Positions 1 through 8,503 of a stretch of DNA of 33,905 nt are shown piece after piece. Source of the DNA: Acidilobaceae archaeon. GTDB lineage: Archaea; Thermoproteota; Thermoprotei_A; Sulfolobales; Acidilobaceae. The translations under genes were made by a program, and so were the position numbers. Below the pieces are notes generated by a model that was given only the letters and a program-made list of their open reading frames with translations, had not been told where the DNA came from and searched no databases. Every line of letters begins with the position of its first letter. The first letter of the stretch is position 1. The DNA lies in contig JALUAM010000064.1 of NCBI GenBank assembly GCA_027051095.1, positions 1-33,905 of the forward strand, written 5' to 3'.

Positions 1-666
1 GCCGACAACCTCGAGGCCCTCCCCGGGGCCCAGAACCCTGTCTACGCCGCCCAGGCACAGCTTGAGGGCCTCCTCGGGGCCCACCTGAGCCCAGCCGATC
101 CTCGAGGGCCTGCCCACGGCCTTCTCAACGAACTCTCTCAGCTCTGAGAGGGCGAGGACCCCGTAGGGCCTCGACTCGAAGCCTAGCCTAGAATAAGCGT
201 CTAGGACCTCGCGGGGCCAAGACTTGAGCCACGACTGCCAGGTGGCGCCCCCCGACCAGGGCGTGAAGGTCCTGGACAACTCGGCTAGGGGATGCCCCTT
301 GCAGGTGAGCCCGAACTCCTTGTACCAGCCGAAGGGCGCCCTGACCACCCTGCCGCCGAACCTAGCCTTGACCTCCTCCTCGAGGAGCCTAGACAGCCTG
401 AAGGCCTCCCCCGGCGGCGCGAGCCTCGGAGACAAGTGAGCGTAGGGGTAGAGTAGCACGGTGTCGACGCCCAGCTTGGAGGCGTGGGAGGCTAGGTCCT
501 CCGCCGCCGCCCTGACTACAGACTCGTCGTCGCCCTCCTCGACAGTGAAGAAGGCGAGGAGCGCCTCACCCACCCTACCCTCCCCGCCAGGCTCCGGGGG
601 CTCCCTCAGCGCGGGCCTGACAGCCTTGAACCAGGCCTCGGAGACGTGGAGGTAGAGTAGCCTCAA
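1..666 (-). CDS. Threonyl-tRNA synthetase editing-domain protein (archaeal ThrRS-ed N-terminus; C-terminus runs off the window)
   Basis: Manual minus-strand translation from a TTG at 666: (M)[17 protein letters not shown]...[23 protein letters not shown]...[26 protein letters not shown]. The [16 protein letters not shown] and [10 protein letters not shown] blocks are typical of the archaeal ThrRS editing domain. Not in the ORF list because the frame is open at the left edge. Confidence 0.85.
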   Translation of the reverse strand, partial: MRLLYLHVSEAWFKAVRPALREPPEPGGEGRVGEALLAFFTVEEGDDESVVRAAAEDLASHASKLGVDTVLLYPYAHLSPRLAPPGEAFRLSRLLEEEVKARFGGRVVRAPFGWYKEFGLTCKGHPLAELSRTFTPWSGGATWQSWLKSWPREVLDAYSRLGFESRPYGVLALSELREFVEKAVGRPSRIGWAQVGPEEALKLCLGGVDRVLGPGEGLEVVG

Positions 667-795
667 GCCCGGGCCCTGGGAGCGGCATATGTGGGGCCTC
701 CCAGGCTTAAAGGCGAGGGGCCCGCTGCAAGTGCCCGGCCTTACCCAAGCTTATCCGCCGCCTTCGGCTACAGGTGTTTACCCTGGTGCCCCCTC

Positions 796-1857
796 TTGCT
801 GCCGAGATACTCGCCCCTCAGCAGCAGTGTCAGACTATACGAGGTGGGCTTCCACGAGATCGTAGACTTCTTCTACAGGCTGGCGGAGGCGGCTGACAGG
901 CTGAGGGAGGAGGGCCTCTGGATGGCCTACGGCCCCGAGGTCCTGCCAGAGAGGCTTGAGGTGCCGGAGAGGGGCACCCTTAGGGTCAAGTACGGCTTCC
1001 CCGTGTACCAGAAGGGCGGGGTTGTCATGGACGTCACTAACGTGGAGCAGGCGCAGATAGCCGAGGAGGCGGGGGCGACAGCTGTAATGGTCCTGGACAA
1101 GCTGCCCTACGACGTGAGGAGGTCTGGCGGCGTAGCCAGGATGGCCGACGTCAGGGTGATAGAGGAGGTTATGAACAGCATAACTATACCTGTGATGGCT
1201 AAGGTGAGGATAGGCCACTACTACGAGGCCCTGATACTGGAGGAGATAGGCGTGGACATGATAGACGAGAGCGAGGTCCTAACCCCCGTCGACGAGAAGC
1301 ACCACATAAACAAGTGGCTCTTCAAGGTTCCCTTCGTGAACGGAGCGAGGAGCCTTGGCGAGGCGCTGAGGAGGATAGTCGAGGGGGCCTCTATGATCAG
1401 GACGAAGGGGGAGGCGGGCACGGGCAACGTCGCCGAGGCTGTTAGGCACATGAAGCTGATAATGGGGGAGATATGGCAGCTCAGGGGGCTCCCCGCAGAG
1501 GAGAGGCTCAGGAGGGCTAGGGAACTGGGGGTGCCCGTAGAGCTGGTAGACCTCACGGCTAGGCTCGGCAGGCTCCCGGTGGTAAACTTCGCTGCGGGCG
1601 GGATAGCGACGCCCGCGGACGCAGCCCTAATGATGTGGCTCGGCGCGGACGGCGTCTTCGTGGGCAGCGGCATATTCAAGAGCGGCGACCCGAGGGAGAG
1701 GGCGGAGGCGATAGTGCTCGCCACCAGCATGTGGGACGACCCCGAGAGCGTCGCGGAGGCCCAGAGGATGGTCAGCGAGCAGAAGAGCATGATGGGCCTT
1801 GACATCAGGAGGCTGAAGCCCGAGGAGCTGCTCCAGGTCAGGGGTGCCGAGGCTTGA
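796..1857 (+). CDS. pdxS: Pyridoxal 5'-phosphate synthase subunit PdxS
   Basis: Translation [57 protein letters not shown]...[16 protein letters not shown]...[11 protein letters not shown] matches PdxS throughout. The start is uncertain: the ORF opens at 691; a TTG at 796 or GTG at 844 looks more likely. Confidence 0.97.
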   Translation: MLPRYSPLSSSVRLYEVGFHEIVDFFYRLAEAADRLREEGLWMAYGPEVLPERLEVPERGTLRVKYGFPVYQKGGVVMDVTNVEQAQIAEEAGATAVMVLDKLPYDVRRSGGVARMADVRVIEEVMNSITIPVMAKVRIGHYYEALILEEIGVDMIDESEVLTPVDEKHHINKWLFKVPFVNGARSLGEALRRIVEGASMIRTKGEAGTGNVAEAVRHMKLIMGEIWQLRGLPAEERLRRARELGVPVELVDLTARLGRLPVVNFAAGGIATPADAALMMWLGADGVFVGSGIFKSGDPRERAEAIVLATSMWDDPESVAEAQRMVSEQKSMMGLDIRRLKPEELLQVRGAEA

Positions 1858-2465
1858 GGATAGGCGTGCTGGGCTACCAGGGCGGCGTCTACGAGCACGT
1901 CTACATGCTCAGGAGGGCCCTGGAGGAGCTTGGCTACACGGGGGAGGTTATCGTCGTCAAGAAGCCCGGCCAGCTCGAAGGGCTCGACGGCATAGTCATA
2001 CCGGGCGGGGAGAGCACGACCATGGGTGTGCTCGCCAGGAGGACCGGAGTGCTGGAAAGGCTCAGAGACTCGATAAGGGGGGGCCTGCCAGCGATGGGGA
2101 CCTGCGCCGGCGCCATAATGCTCGCCGAGAGGGTCAGGGACAGGGTGGTGGGGGAGACAGGGCAGCCCGTGATAGGAGCCATGAGGATAGAGGTGGTGAG
2201 GAACTACTTCGGCAGGCAGAGGGACAGCTTCGAGGCAGACCTCGAGGTTGAGGGCCTAGACTCCCCCTTCAGGGGGGTCTTCATAAGGTCGCCGGCAATA
2301 CTCTCGGCGGAGCCCCCAGCCAGGATCACCGCGTGGCTAGACACGGGGCAGGCTAAAGTCGGGGTCGCAGCAGTCCAAGGCCCCCACATAGCGACGGCAT
2401 TCCACCCGGAGCTCACAGGCGACACAAGGATACATAGGATGTGGCTGAGAGTGATAAAGAAGTAG
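1854..2465 (+). CDS. pdxT: Pyridoxal 5'-phosphate synthase glutaminase subunit PdxT
   Basis: [36 protein letters not shown] and AFHPELT class-I glutaminase motifs. TTG start overlaps the pdxS TGA (TTGA). Confidence 0.97.
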   Translation: MRIGVLGYQGGVYEHVYMLRRALEELGYTGEVIVVKKPGQLEGLDGIVIPGGESTTMGVLARRTGVLERLRDSIRGGLPAMGTCAGAIMLAERVRDRVVGETGQPVIGAMRIEVVRNYFGRQRDSFEADLEVEGLDSPFRGVFIRSPAILSAEPPARITAWLDTGQAKVGVAAVQGPHIATAFHPELTGDTRIHRMWLRVIKK

Positions 2466-2511
2466 CAGCGGCTATCCAGCCCGCGGCCGCCGCGGAAGCC
2501 CCGCTAGCCCG

Positions 2512-4203
2512 CTAACCTTTGAATACGTACTCAGCCAGATCTTCCATTAACTTACGCGATACATTGTACACCTTGTCCAGGAGGCAGGGATCGTAGTAGA
2601 GTTTTATCGCGTGCTTCACGTCAGGCTCGCAGTTAGACTCAACAGTTAACACTCTAGCCGTGAGGCCCGCGTGAGCAGCGAACACTCTATCAGGCAGGTC
2701 TCCCTTAAGGGTTTTCTGCTTTAAGCCTAGGTCCTCCGCTGGGCCGCACAGCCTGTGAGCCTCGTGTGCTAGCTTGTAGTCGGGCGCGGCCTCTTCACCT
2801 TTCGCGGCGCGCTCGAAGTTAGAGACCTCGTTCTCGACTATAGCCTTGGAAGGGCCTACGAGCATATACTCAGCTATCTTCTCTAAAGCGTGCAGGCTCG
2901 CCACAGCCACTTTAGCCCTAGGCCTCTTGCATCCGGCTTTTGAGCCAGCTAGACTAGACCCCCTCTCCTCTACTCTGACTCCCCCCATTCTAACTGCATG
3001 GCTGGAGTAGAGCGTTAGCGATGAGAGCGCGGCGAGCTTCTTAACAATCCCGTACCTTAACGCCGCCAGGTGTTCTACTTCCACACTAGGCGGCTCCTGC
3101 CTGCAACCTTTACGCACCTCTACCACGGGTAACAGTTCTAAGAGCTTTGCCGGGTACCCGGTCAAATCGCTTACGCTCAGGCCGCTATCCTGGGCGGCAG
3201 CCCAGGCTTGGGCTAACAGCAGTGGGGCGCCCGCTGTTATCGCCGCTGCCGCGGCCCATCCAGGCCTATTCAAATTATTAAGCTTTCCGAGCGTTTTCCC
3301 GAGGTCTCGTGCGATCCTGCTTTTGCACTCGCCGCACTTGCCGGACACATCGACGAGCTTTGGCACTCTGAGGCTAGCATGCCCTCCGTCGCCCTTAGCA
3401 GATAAAGCGGCGTATACTAGCCTCGAAGCCGCAGCCCTAGGCTTAATCCTCTCCCTCCTGACTATCAGAACGTTGAGGCTCCCGGACCCCTCCACGTAGG
3501 GCTCACTGTTATAGACTGTTATGTCGACGGGGGCCTTGCTGGCTGCCGAGTAGACTCGGGAGGCGAAGAGAACAGCCCTGTAGATGGAGTAGCTTGCATA
3601 GTTGATCCCGTGGGTCAGGTCCACGTGGACCTCGGCCCCGCAGCCTTCGAAGAAGCTCTGCATAGCATCTATTATGTGCAGGGCTTGGAGGGCCATGAGG
3701 TAGTCCATGGGTCCTACTCCGCCCTTCTCGAGGTCCTCCGCCAGCTTCCAGCGAGCCCTTCTCCTGTCCCCGGCCGCGGCGGTGTAGCTAAGCTCCCCGA
3801 AGCCGGGTATAACTCTCACGTCCACGTCGATCTGCTCCACCCGCTTAAACCAACAGTATATGCACCCGCCCACCCGCTCCATGAAGGTCCTGTAAACGCC
3901 GGCTTCCACTACGCCTTCGGGCAAGTCGTCGAAAGGGTCTGGCAGGCACTCGGCACCCTCGACTTCTTCACCGCCACGCCTATACCTCGTGTAGGCTGAG
4001 AGAGTGTCAAGGGCGAAGACGATGACCTTTACGTCCACGCCTCTGCTAAGTAGCCACTCGTAAATCAACTTAATGCTAGTCCTAGACTTTACAGAGTCTA
4101 CATGCCCCTTCTCTCCGCCGCGAGCCCAGGGAGCCCTGTACTCGACCTCGCGCCAGCCGTAAGGAGCGCCTATGGGGGCTATCAGGAGGGCCCTGCCCTC
4201 CAA
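2512..4203 (-). CDS. csx1: CRISPR-associated CARF-HEPN protein, Csx1 / DxTHG-motif (MJ1666-like) family
   Basis: DxTHG motif in VHVDLTHGINYASY. C-terminal HEPN-like R-x4-H in DRVFAAHAGLTARV, comparable to RNxxxHxGL of Csx1 proteins. N-terminal IAPIG...VIVFALDTLS Rossmann/CARF-like strands. TTG start. Confidence 0.8.
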   Translation of the reverse strand: MEGRALLIAPIGAPYGWREVEYRAPWARGGEKGHVDSVKSRTSIKLIYEWLLSRGVDVKVIVFALDTLSAYTRYRRGGEEVEGAECLPDPFDDLPEGVVEAGVYRTFMERVGGCIYCWFKRVEQIDVDVRVIPGFGELSYTAAAGDRRRARWKLAEDLEKGGVGPMDYLMALQALHIIDAMQSFFEGCGAEVHVDLTHGINYASYSIYRAVLFASRVYSAASKAPVDITVYNSEPYVEGSGSLNVLIVRRERIKPRAAASRLVYAALSAKGDGGHASLRVPKLVDVSGKCGECKSRIARDLGKTLGKLNNLNRPGWAAAAAITAGAPLLLAQAWAAAQDSGLSVSDLTGYPAKLLELLPVVEVRKGCRQEPPSVEVEHLAALRYGIVKKLAALSSLTLYSSHAVRMGGVRVEERGSSLAGSKAGCKRPRAKVAVASLHALEKIAEYMLVGPSKAIVENEVSNFERAAKGEEAAPDYKLAHEAHRLCGPAEDLGLKQKTLKGDLPDRVFAAHAGLTARVLTVESNCEPDVKHAIKLYYDPCLLDKVYNVSRKLMEDLAEYVFKG

Positions 4204-4340
4204 GGACCGTCACCCGGAGCCCGTGCAGGCCCGTCGATAAATAAAAAACAAGTTTAAATTGCAATAAATCTCTGAGTTGAAGCAGCGCATTGAGGGGTGC
4301 AAGCCCCTAGCTCTTTTACGAGGTATATAGCCTGGGCTTG

Positions 4341-4793
4341 CTAGGACCTACCAGCCCAACCGTTCACCGTGAATGACGGGTATGGTATGGGCCCTAGCCT
4401 CGGCCTGGCTTTCACCCGATATTCTACCTCGATGTCAACCTGCTCGCCTAGAATGATCCCAGCCACGTACTCTAAGATCGCTCCGGCCGCTATGTCCTGG
4501 ACATGCAGTGTTATATACTCTGACTCTCCGGGGCCTACAGTAACGCTCCCCCTAGACCTAGCCTCTAGGATGAGCTCGCCGCCAGCGTAAACCCTGACCT
4601 CGATGCTCGATACCTCGTAGGAGAATATGCTGCTATTGTTTACAACGACTGCAACCATGCCGCCTCCCAGCGTGAAGTCAGTAACCTCTAGGTCTAGATC
4701 CTCGAGGTCAACGTAGGCTAAAACCAGCCCAGCGAGGTACAAGGCAGCGGCCGACGCGAAGAGTACTGCTGCCACCCTAAGAATACCGGTCAT
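4341..4793 (-). CDS. Single-pass membrane protein with an extracytoplasmic beta-rich (possibly LEA14/WHy-like) domain
   Basis: N-terminal hydrophobic helix VAAVLFASAAALYLAGLVLAYV followed by alternating beta-like segments (GMVAVVVNNSSIFSYEVSSIEVRVYAGGELI). AT-rich TATA-like sequence upstream (4817-4841). Confidence 0.5.
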   Translation of the reverse strand: MTGILRVAAVLFASAAALYLAGLVLAYVDLEDLDLEVTDFTLGGGMVAVVVNNSSIFSYEVSSIEVRVYAGGELILEARSRGSVTVGPGESEYITLHVQDIAAGAILEYVAGIILGEQVDIEVEYRVKARPRLGPIPYPSFTVNGWAGRS

Positions 4794-4868
4794 ACAGCAA
4801 GCCCTCCGCCAAATTAAGAATAATTTAAAAATTTTAGTTCGCTGCGGGCCTCCGGCCAGGTAGAGACG

Positions 4869-5180
4869 TTACTGTCCGCCTGTCTCCTGTAGGCCCTGGG
4901 GCTTATAGTTGGGAGGCGCCACTATGTAGAAGACGAAGTTGACTGTTAAGAGCGTGAGGCCCCCGCCTAGATCCTCGATGGAGGCCTCGTGGACTGCCGG
5001 CGGGTTGCCCTCGCCTACATGCGATATGGCCAGCACCTTTATCCTCCCGAGGACCTCGGCGTCGAGGTAGGCCATGGAGAGGGTTATGGAGCCTCTGCCC
5101 TCGGGGCATTCAGCCGGAGCTGAGAGGCTGGGGGCGTTGACCGAGAAGCCCTTATCCGAGGGTATTATGTGGCCGAGCAC
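4869..5180 (-). CDS. Conserved-looking hypothetical protein
   Basis: Open frame from GTG 5180 (MLGHIIPSDKGFSVNAPSLSAPAECPEGRGSITLSMAYLD...). The frame stays open upstream towards the tRNA, so the start is uncertain. No family recognised. Confidence 0.4.
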   Translation of the reverse strand: MLGHIIPSDKGFSVNAPSLSAPAECPEGRGSITLSMAYLDAEVLGRIKVLAISHVGEGNPPAVHEASIEDLGGGLTLLTVNFVFYIVAPPNYKPQGLQETGGQ

Positions 5181-5308
5181 GTAGGTGGGCCAGGAGGCCT
5201 GGAAGAACCGCCAGGGTCCCCCGTCTAGCTGGAGAAGCCCGGGCGCCCCAGCCTCCAGGCTAGTGAGGCTGAGATCCCGGAGGGCTTAAAGGAGTGGGGC
5301 GTGAGTGG

Positions 5309-5394
5309 CGCCGGGGGCGGGATTCGAACCCGCGCGCCCCTTGCGGGGCAACGGGTCTCCAGCCCGTCCCCTTGGACCGCTCGGGCACCCCGGC
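5309..5394 (-). tRNA. tRNA-Ser(GGA), type II with long variable arm; CCA encoded at 5306-5308
   Basis: Reverse complement GCCGGGG TG CCCGAGCGGTCCAAGGGGACGGGCTGGAGACCCGTTGCCCCGCAAGGGGCGCGCGGGTTCGAATCCCGCCCCCGGC G CCA. The anticodon loop CTGGAGA gives GGA; there is a long variable stem and a GTTCGAAT T-loop. Confidence 0.95.
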
Positions 5395-5475
5395 TCCCAG
5401 CCGCTATCGTAATTGTAGAGGCCCGGGGGTTATTGAGCTTCCGCCCGGGGGAGCCCTCAAAACGCGGGGAGGAGG

Positions 5476-5784
5476 CTACCTCATCTGCTTTATGGCTATG
5501 TAGACGTTGTCCGGCACCCTGATCCTCATCAGCTGCCTCAGCACCCTCTCGTCGGCCTCGAGGTCGATGAGCCTCTTGTGTATCCTCATCTCCCAGTGGT
5601 CCCAGTACTTGCTCCCCTCGCCGTGGGGCAGCCTGAATATGGGGACCTCGAGCCTCTTGGTTGGCAGCGGTACCGGGCCCCTCATCCTGACCCCGGTCTT
5701 CTGCGCTATCCTCTTGATCTCGTTCACGACCTGCTCGAGGCTCCTGACGTCGGTGCTCCAGAGCCAGATCCTTATGAAGGGCAT
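5476..5784 (-). CDS. rps10: 30S ribosomal protein S10
   Basis: [72 protein letters not shown] is archaeal S10. Confidence 0.97.
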   Translation of the reverse strand: MPFIRIWLWSTDVRSLEQVVNEIKRIAQKTGVRMRGPVPLPTKRLEVPIFRLPHGEGSKYWDHWEMRIHKRLIDLEADERVLRQLMRIRVPDNVYIAIKQMR

Positions 5785-5890
5785 GGCGGAGCCCCTCCAA
5801 GGCTAAGGGGAGCGAGGGGTTATAATGCTGGGGGTCCCGCTGTAAAACACTGTGTCCCCCTGAGGACCCGCGGGGTGCGGCCTGCAAGCT

Positions 5891-7204
5891 CTACTTCGAC
5901 TTTATGTCCACCTTGGCGGGCTTTACCTCGGTCACTATCCCTATGCCGACGGTCCTGTTCATGTCCCTCATGGCGAAGCGGCCCAGCTGCGGGAAGTCCT
6001 TGAACGCCTCTATCACCATCGGCTTTATCGGCTTGAACCTGACTATGGCGGCCTCGCCCTGCTTGATGAACTGCGGGTTCTTCTCTATCACCTGGCCGGT
6101 CCTCGGGTCCAGCTTAGCGACGATCTCTACTATCCTGGCGCTGACGCTGGCCGTGTGGACGTGTATCACCGGCGTGTAGCCCACTGCTATCGCGCTGGGG
6201 TGCCATATCACTATGACCCTGGCGGTGAACTCCTCCGCCACAGTCGGCGGGTTGTCCAGGTGGCCGGCCACGTCGCCCCTTCTAATGTCGCTCCTGCTGA
6301 CGCCCCTCACAGCAAAGCCGATGTTGTCGCCCGGCTCGGCCTTGGGCAGGTCCTGGTAGTGCATCTGTATGCTCCTGACCTCGCCCACGACGCCCGGGGG
6401 CATGAAGACTACCTTGTCGCCCACCTTCAGCACTCCAGTCTCTACCCTGCCCACGGGCACCGTGCCGGCCCCGGGGATGCTGTAGACGTTCTGTATGGGT
6501 ATCCTGAGCGGCTTGTCGATCGGCTTCTCCGGGGGCTTAAGCATGTCGAGGGCCTCCACTATGGTCGGGCCGTTGTACCAGGGCATGTTCGGGCTCCTCT
6601 CGATCAGGTTGTCGCCCTTCCAGGCGCTGACGGGTATGAAAGGTATCTGCTCGGGGTTGTAGCCAAGGCCCTTCATGAACTTCTTGAGTATAGCGACTAT
6701 CTGCTCGTACCTCTTCTTATCGTAGTTCACGTCGGGGGCGTCCATCTTGTTAACCGCCACTATTATCTGGTTTATACCCATGGTCCTGGCCAGGAGCAGG
6801 TGCTCCCTGGTCTGGCCCTCGGGGCTCATGCCGGCCTCGAACTCGCCCTTCCTCGCGGAGACAACGAGTATGGCCGCGTCGGCCTGGCTGGCACCCGTGA
6901 TCATGTTCTTGACGAAGTCCCTGTGGCCGGGCGCGTCTATGATCGTGAACACGTACTTCTTGGTCTCGAACTTCATGAAGGTCAGGTCGATCGTTATACC
7001 CCTCTCGCGCTCCTCCTTCAGCTTATCCAGTATCCAGGCGAACTTGAACGACTCCTTACCCCTAGCCTTAGCCTGCTCCTCCAGCTCCTTCATTTTCTTC
7101 TCGTCGATATAGCCCAGCCTGTAGAGTAGGTGGCCCACCAGCGTGCTCTTACCGTGGTCTACGTGGCCTATCACCACCAGGTTCAGGTGGGGCTTCTCAG
7201 CCAT
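5891..7204 (-). CDS. tuf: Translation elongation factor 1-alpha
   Basis: MAEKPHLNLVVIGHVDHGKSTLVGHLLY, DAPGHRDFVKNMI and VNKMD GTPase motifs. The ORF extends to 7225, but MAEKP at 7204 is the likelier start. Confidence 0.98.
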   Translation of the reverse strand: MAEKPHLNLVVIGHVDHGKSTLVGHLLYRLGYIDEKKMKELEEQAKARGKESFKFAWILDKLKEERERGITIDLTFMKFETKKYVFTIIDAPGHRDFVKNMITGASQADAAILVVSARKGEFEAGMSPEGQTREHLLLARTMGINQIIVAVNKMDAPDVNYDKKRYEQIVAILKKFMKGLGYNPEQIPFIPVSAWKGDNLIERSPNMPWYNGPTIVEALDMLKPPEKPIDKPLRIPIQNVYSIPGAGTVPVGRVETGVLKVGDKVVFMPPGVVGEVRSIQMHYQDLPKAEPGDNIGFAVRGVSRSDIRRGDVAGHLDNPPTVAEEFTARVIVIWHPSAIAVGYTPVIHVHTASVSARIVEIVAKLDPRTGQVIEKNPQFIKQGEAAIVRFKPIKPMVIEAFKDFPQLGRFAMRDMNRTVGIGIVTEVKPAKVDIKSK

Positions 7205-7307
7205 ACACGCACACCCCCCACTCAACCAGAACCAGGGTTGAGGAGTTAAGCCTTAAAAACGATTTCCAGGGGCTCGGGCTGTGAGGACGGTGGGCCGGAG
7301 AGCCCCC

Positions 7308-7913
7308 TTACCTCGAGCTGAGGGCTATCCTCTCGATCTCCTCCTTCTGCCTCACAGCGTAGCTCCTCGGGTCGCCCCTCGCGGCTAGGATTATCTCCTC
7401 GGCGAGGCACTCCTCTATGGGCTTCGGGTTGTTGAAGGCGCACATCCTAGCCCCCTCGGTTATGAGCTTCAGGGCGACGTCGACCCTCCTCTGCGGCGAC
7501 ACGTCCACTGACACCCTGTAGGTTATACCGCCGTAGGTTATCCTAGTGGTGTCCTCCCTCGGCGCAGCATTCTCTATAGCCCTCACCAGGACCTGGATCG
7601 GGTTCTCGCCGGTCTCGAAGTATATTATGTCGAAGGCCGTCTTCACTATGTTATAGGCCAGGTGCTTCTTCCCCCCGTTCCTCCCCGGCCTCATAAGCTT
7701 GTTCATAAGCCTCTCTACTATGGGCACCTCGGCCTTGCCGAACCTCTTCTTCTCGTGCCTCCCCCCAGTGTGGGGCAGCCACACGGGCTTCAGGTTAATG
7801 TACTTCTTCAGGCTTGGGTCCCTGATCTCGACGCCCACCCAGCTCCACTTCCCGAAGAGCCTTATCTGGTCGGGCCTAACCTCGATGTCCTCTGGCAGCT
7901 TCAACTCGCTCAT
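7308..7913 (-). CDS. rps7: 30S ribosomal protein S7
   Basis: [46 protein letters not shown] and [18 protein letters not shown] are archaeal S7 motifs. Confidence 0.97.
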   Translation of the reverse strand: MSELKLPEDIEVRPDQIRLFGKWSWVGVEIRDPSLKKYINLKPVWLPHTGGRHEKKRFGKAEVPIVERLMNKLMRPGRNGGKKHLAYNIVKTAFDIIYFETGENPIQVLVRAIENAAPREDTTRITYGGITYRVSVDVSPQRRVDVALKLITEGARMCAFNNPKPIEECLAEEIILAARGDPRSYAVRQKEEIERIALSSR

Positions 7914-7989
7914 ACCATGTACCCCGGGCTTAGACCTGGTACCGGGAAAGTCTTATACTTCTCGGGAGGGAGAGTGTAGAAGCGAAGGA

Positions 7990-8481
7990 GTGAGGCGTAG
8001 AGGCTTGCCCCTACCACCCGGCTACGGCCTCGTAAAGGCTGTTAACGTCGTTGCCTACGCTAAGAGGTTCGCGGACCCCCACACGAGGATGTACTACGAG
8101 ATACCGGTGATAGAGCTTAGACTCGAGAACGGCAGGAGGTTCCTAATGAGCAACGTCCCCCCGGAGATAGTGGAGGCCATACAGGTGATGAACAACCAGC
8201 TCGACGTGCCCAGGAGGCAGAGCATCTACATTCTACTCATGAACAACCAGGAGTTCAGGGACATAGTGACAAGGAGCGTCAAGGAGGTCATAATAGACGA
8301 GCTGGACGAGGTCAGGGGCCTCTACACCGCGAGCCTGGTGCTAGAGGAGAACGGCTTCCACCTCACACTCAAGATGATACCGAGCCACGCAATCTTCCTG
8401 GCGCTCCTAGCAGGGAAGCCCATATACGTCAGGGAGGACCTAGTCGAGCAGGCGGCCGAAGACGAGGAAGAAGAGTTCTAG
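7990..8481 (+). CDS. DUF151 / bifunctional-nuclease (BFN) domain protein
   Basis: YEIPVIELRLENGRRFLMSNVPPEIVEAI...SLVLEENGFHLTLKMIPSHAIFLALLAGKPIYV matches the DUF151 pattern. Start GTG 7990 or TTG 8005; the N-terminal part of the listed ORF (from 7699) is a shadow of rps7. Confidence 0.75.
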   Translation: MRRRGLPLPPGYGLVKAVNVVAYAKRFADPHTRMYYEIPVIELRLENGRRFLMSNVPPEIVEAIQVMNNQLDVPRRQSIYILLMNNQEFRDIVTRSVKEVIIDELDEVRGLYTASLVLEENGFHLTLKMIPSHAIFLALLAGKPIYVREDLVEQAAEDEEEEF

Positions 8482-8503
8482 GCAATAAAACCTATTAAAT
8501 CCC

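Noticed and set aside
224-655. Two plus-strand ORFs (71 and 64 aa) at the left edge
   Set aside because: Antisense to the ThrRS editing-domain gene on the minus strand.
2466-5300. CRISPR array or cas genes expected beside the Csx1 protein
   Set aside because: No regularly spaced direct repeats and no cas1/cas2/cas10-like translation were seen here or elsewhere in the window.
5306-5394. tRNA-Ser as an integration (att) site for the csx1 region
   Set aside because: No second copy of the tRNA 3' end and no integrase gene were found in the window.
5225-5887. 220-aa minus-strand ORF overlapping rps10 and tRNA-Ser
   Set aside because: Runs in another frame through S10 and the tRNA; not coding.
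6155-7129. 324-aa plus-strand ORF opposite EF-1 alpha
   Set aside because: Antisense shadow of tuf; composition rich in H/V/L/G/R typical of reverse-frame translation.
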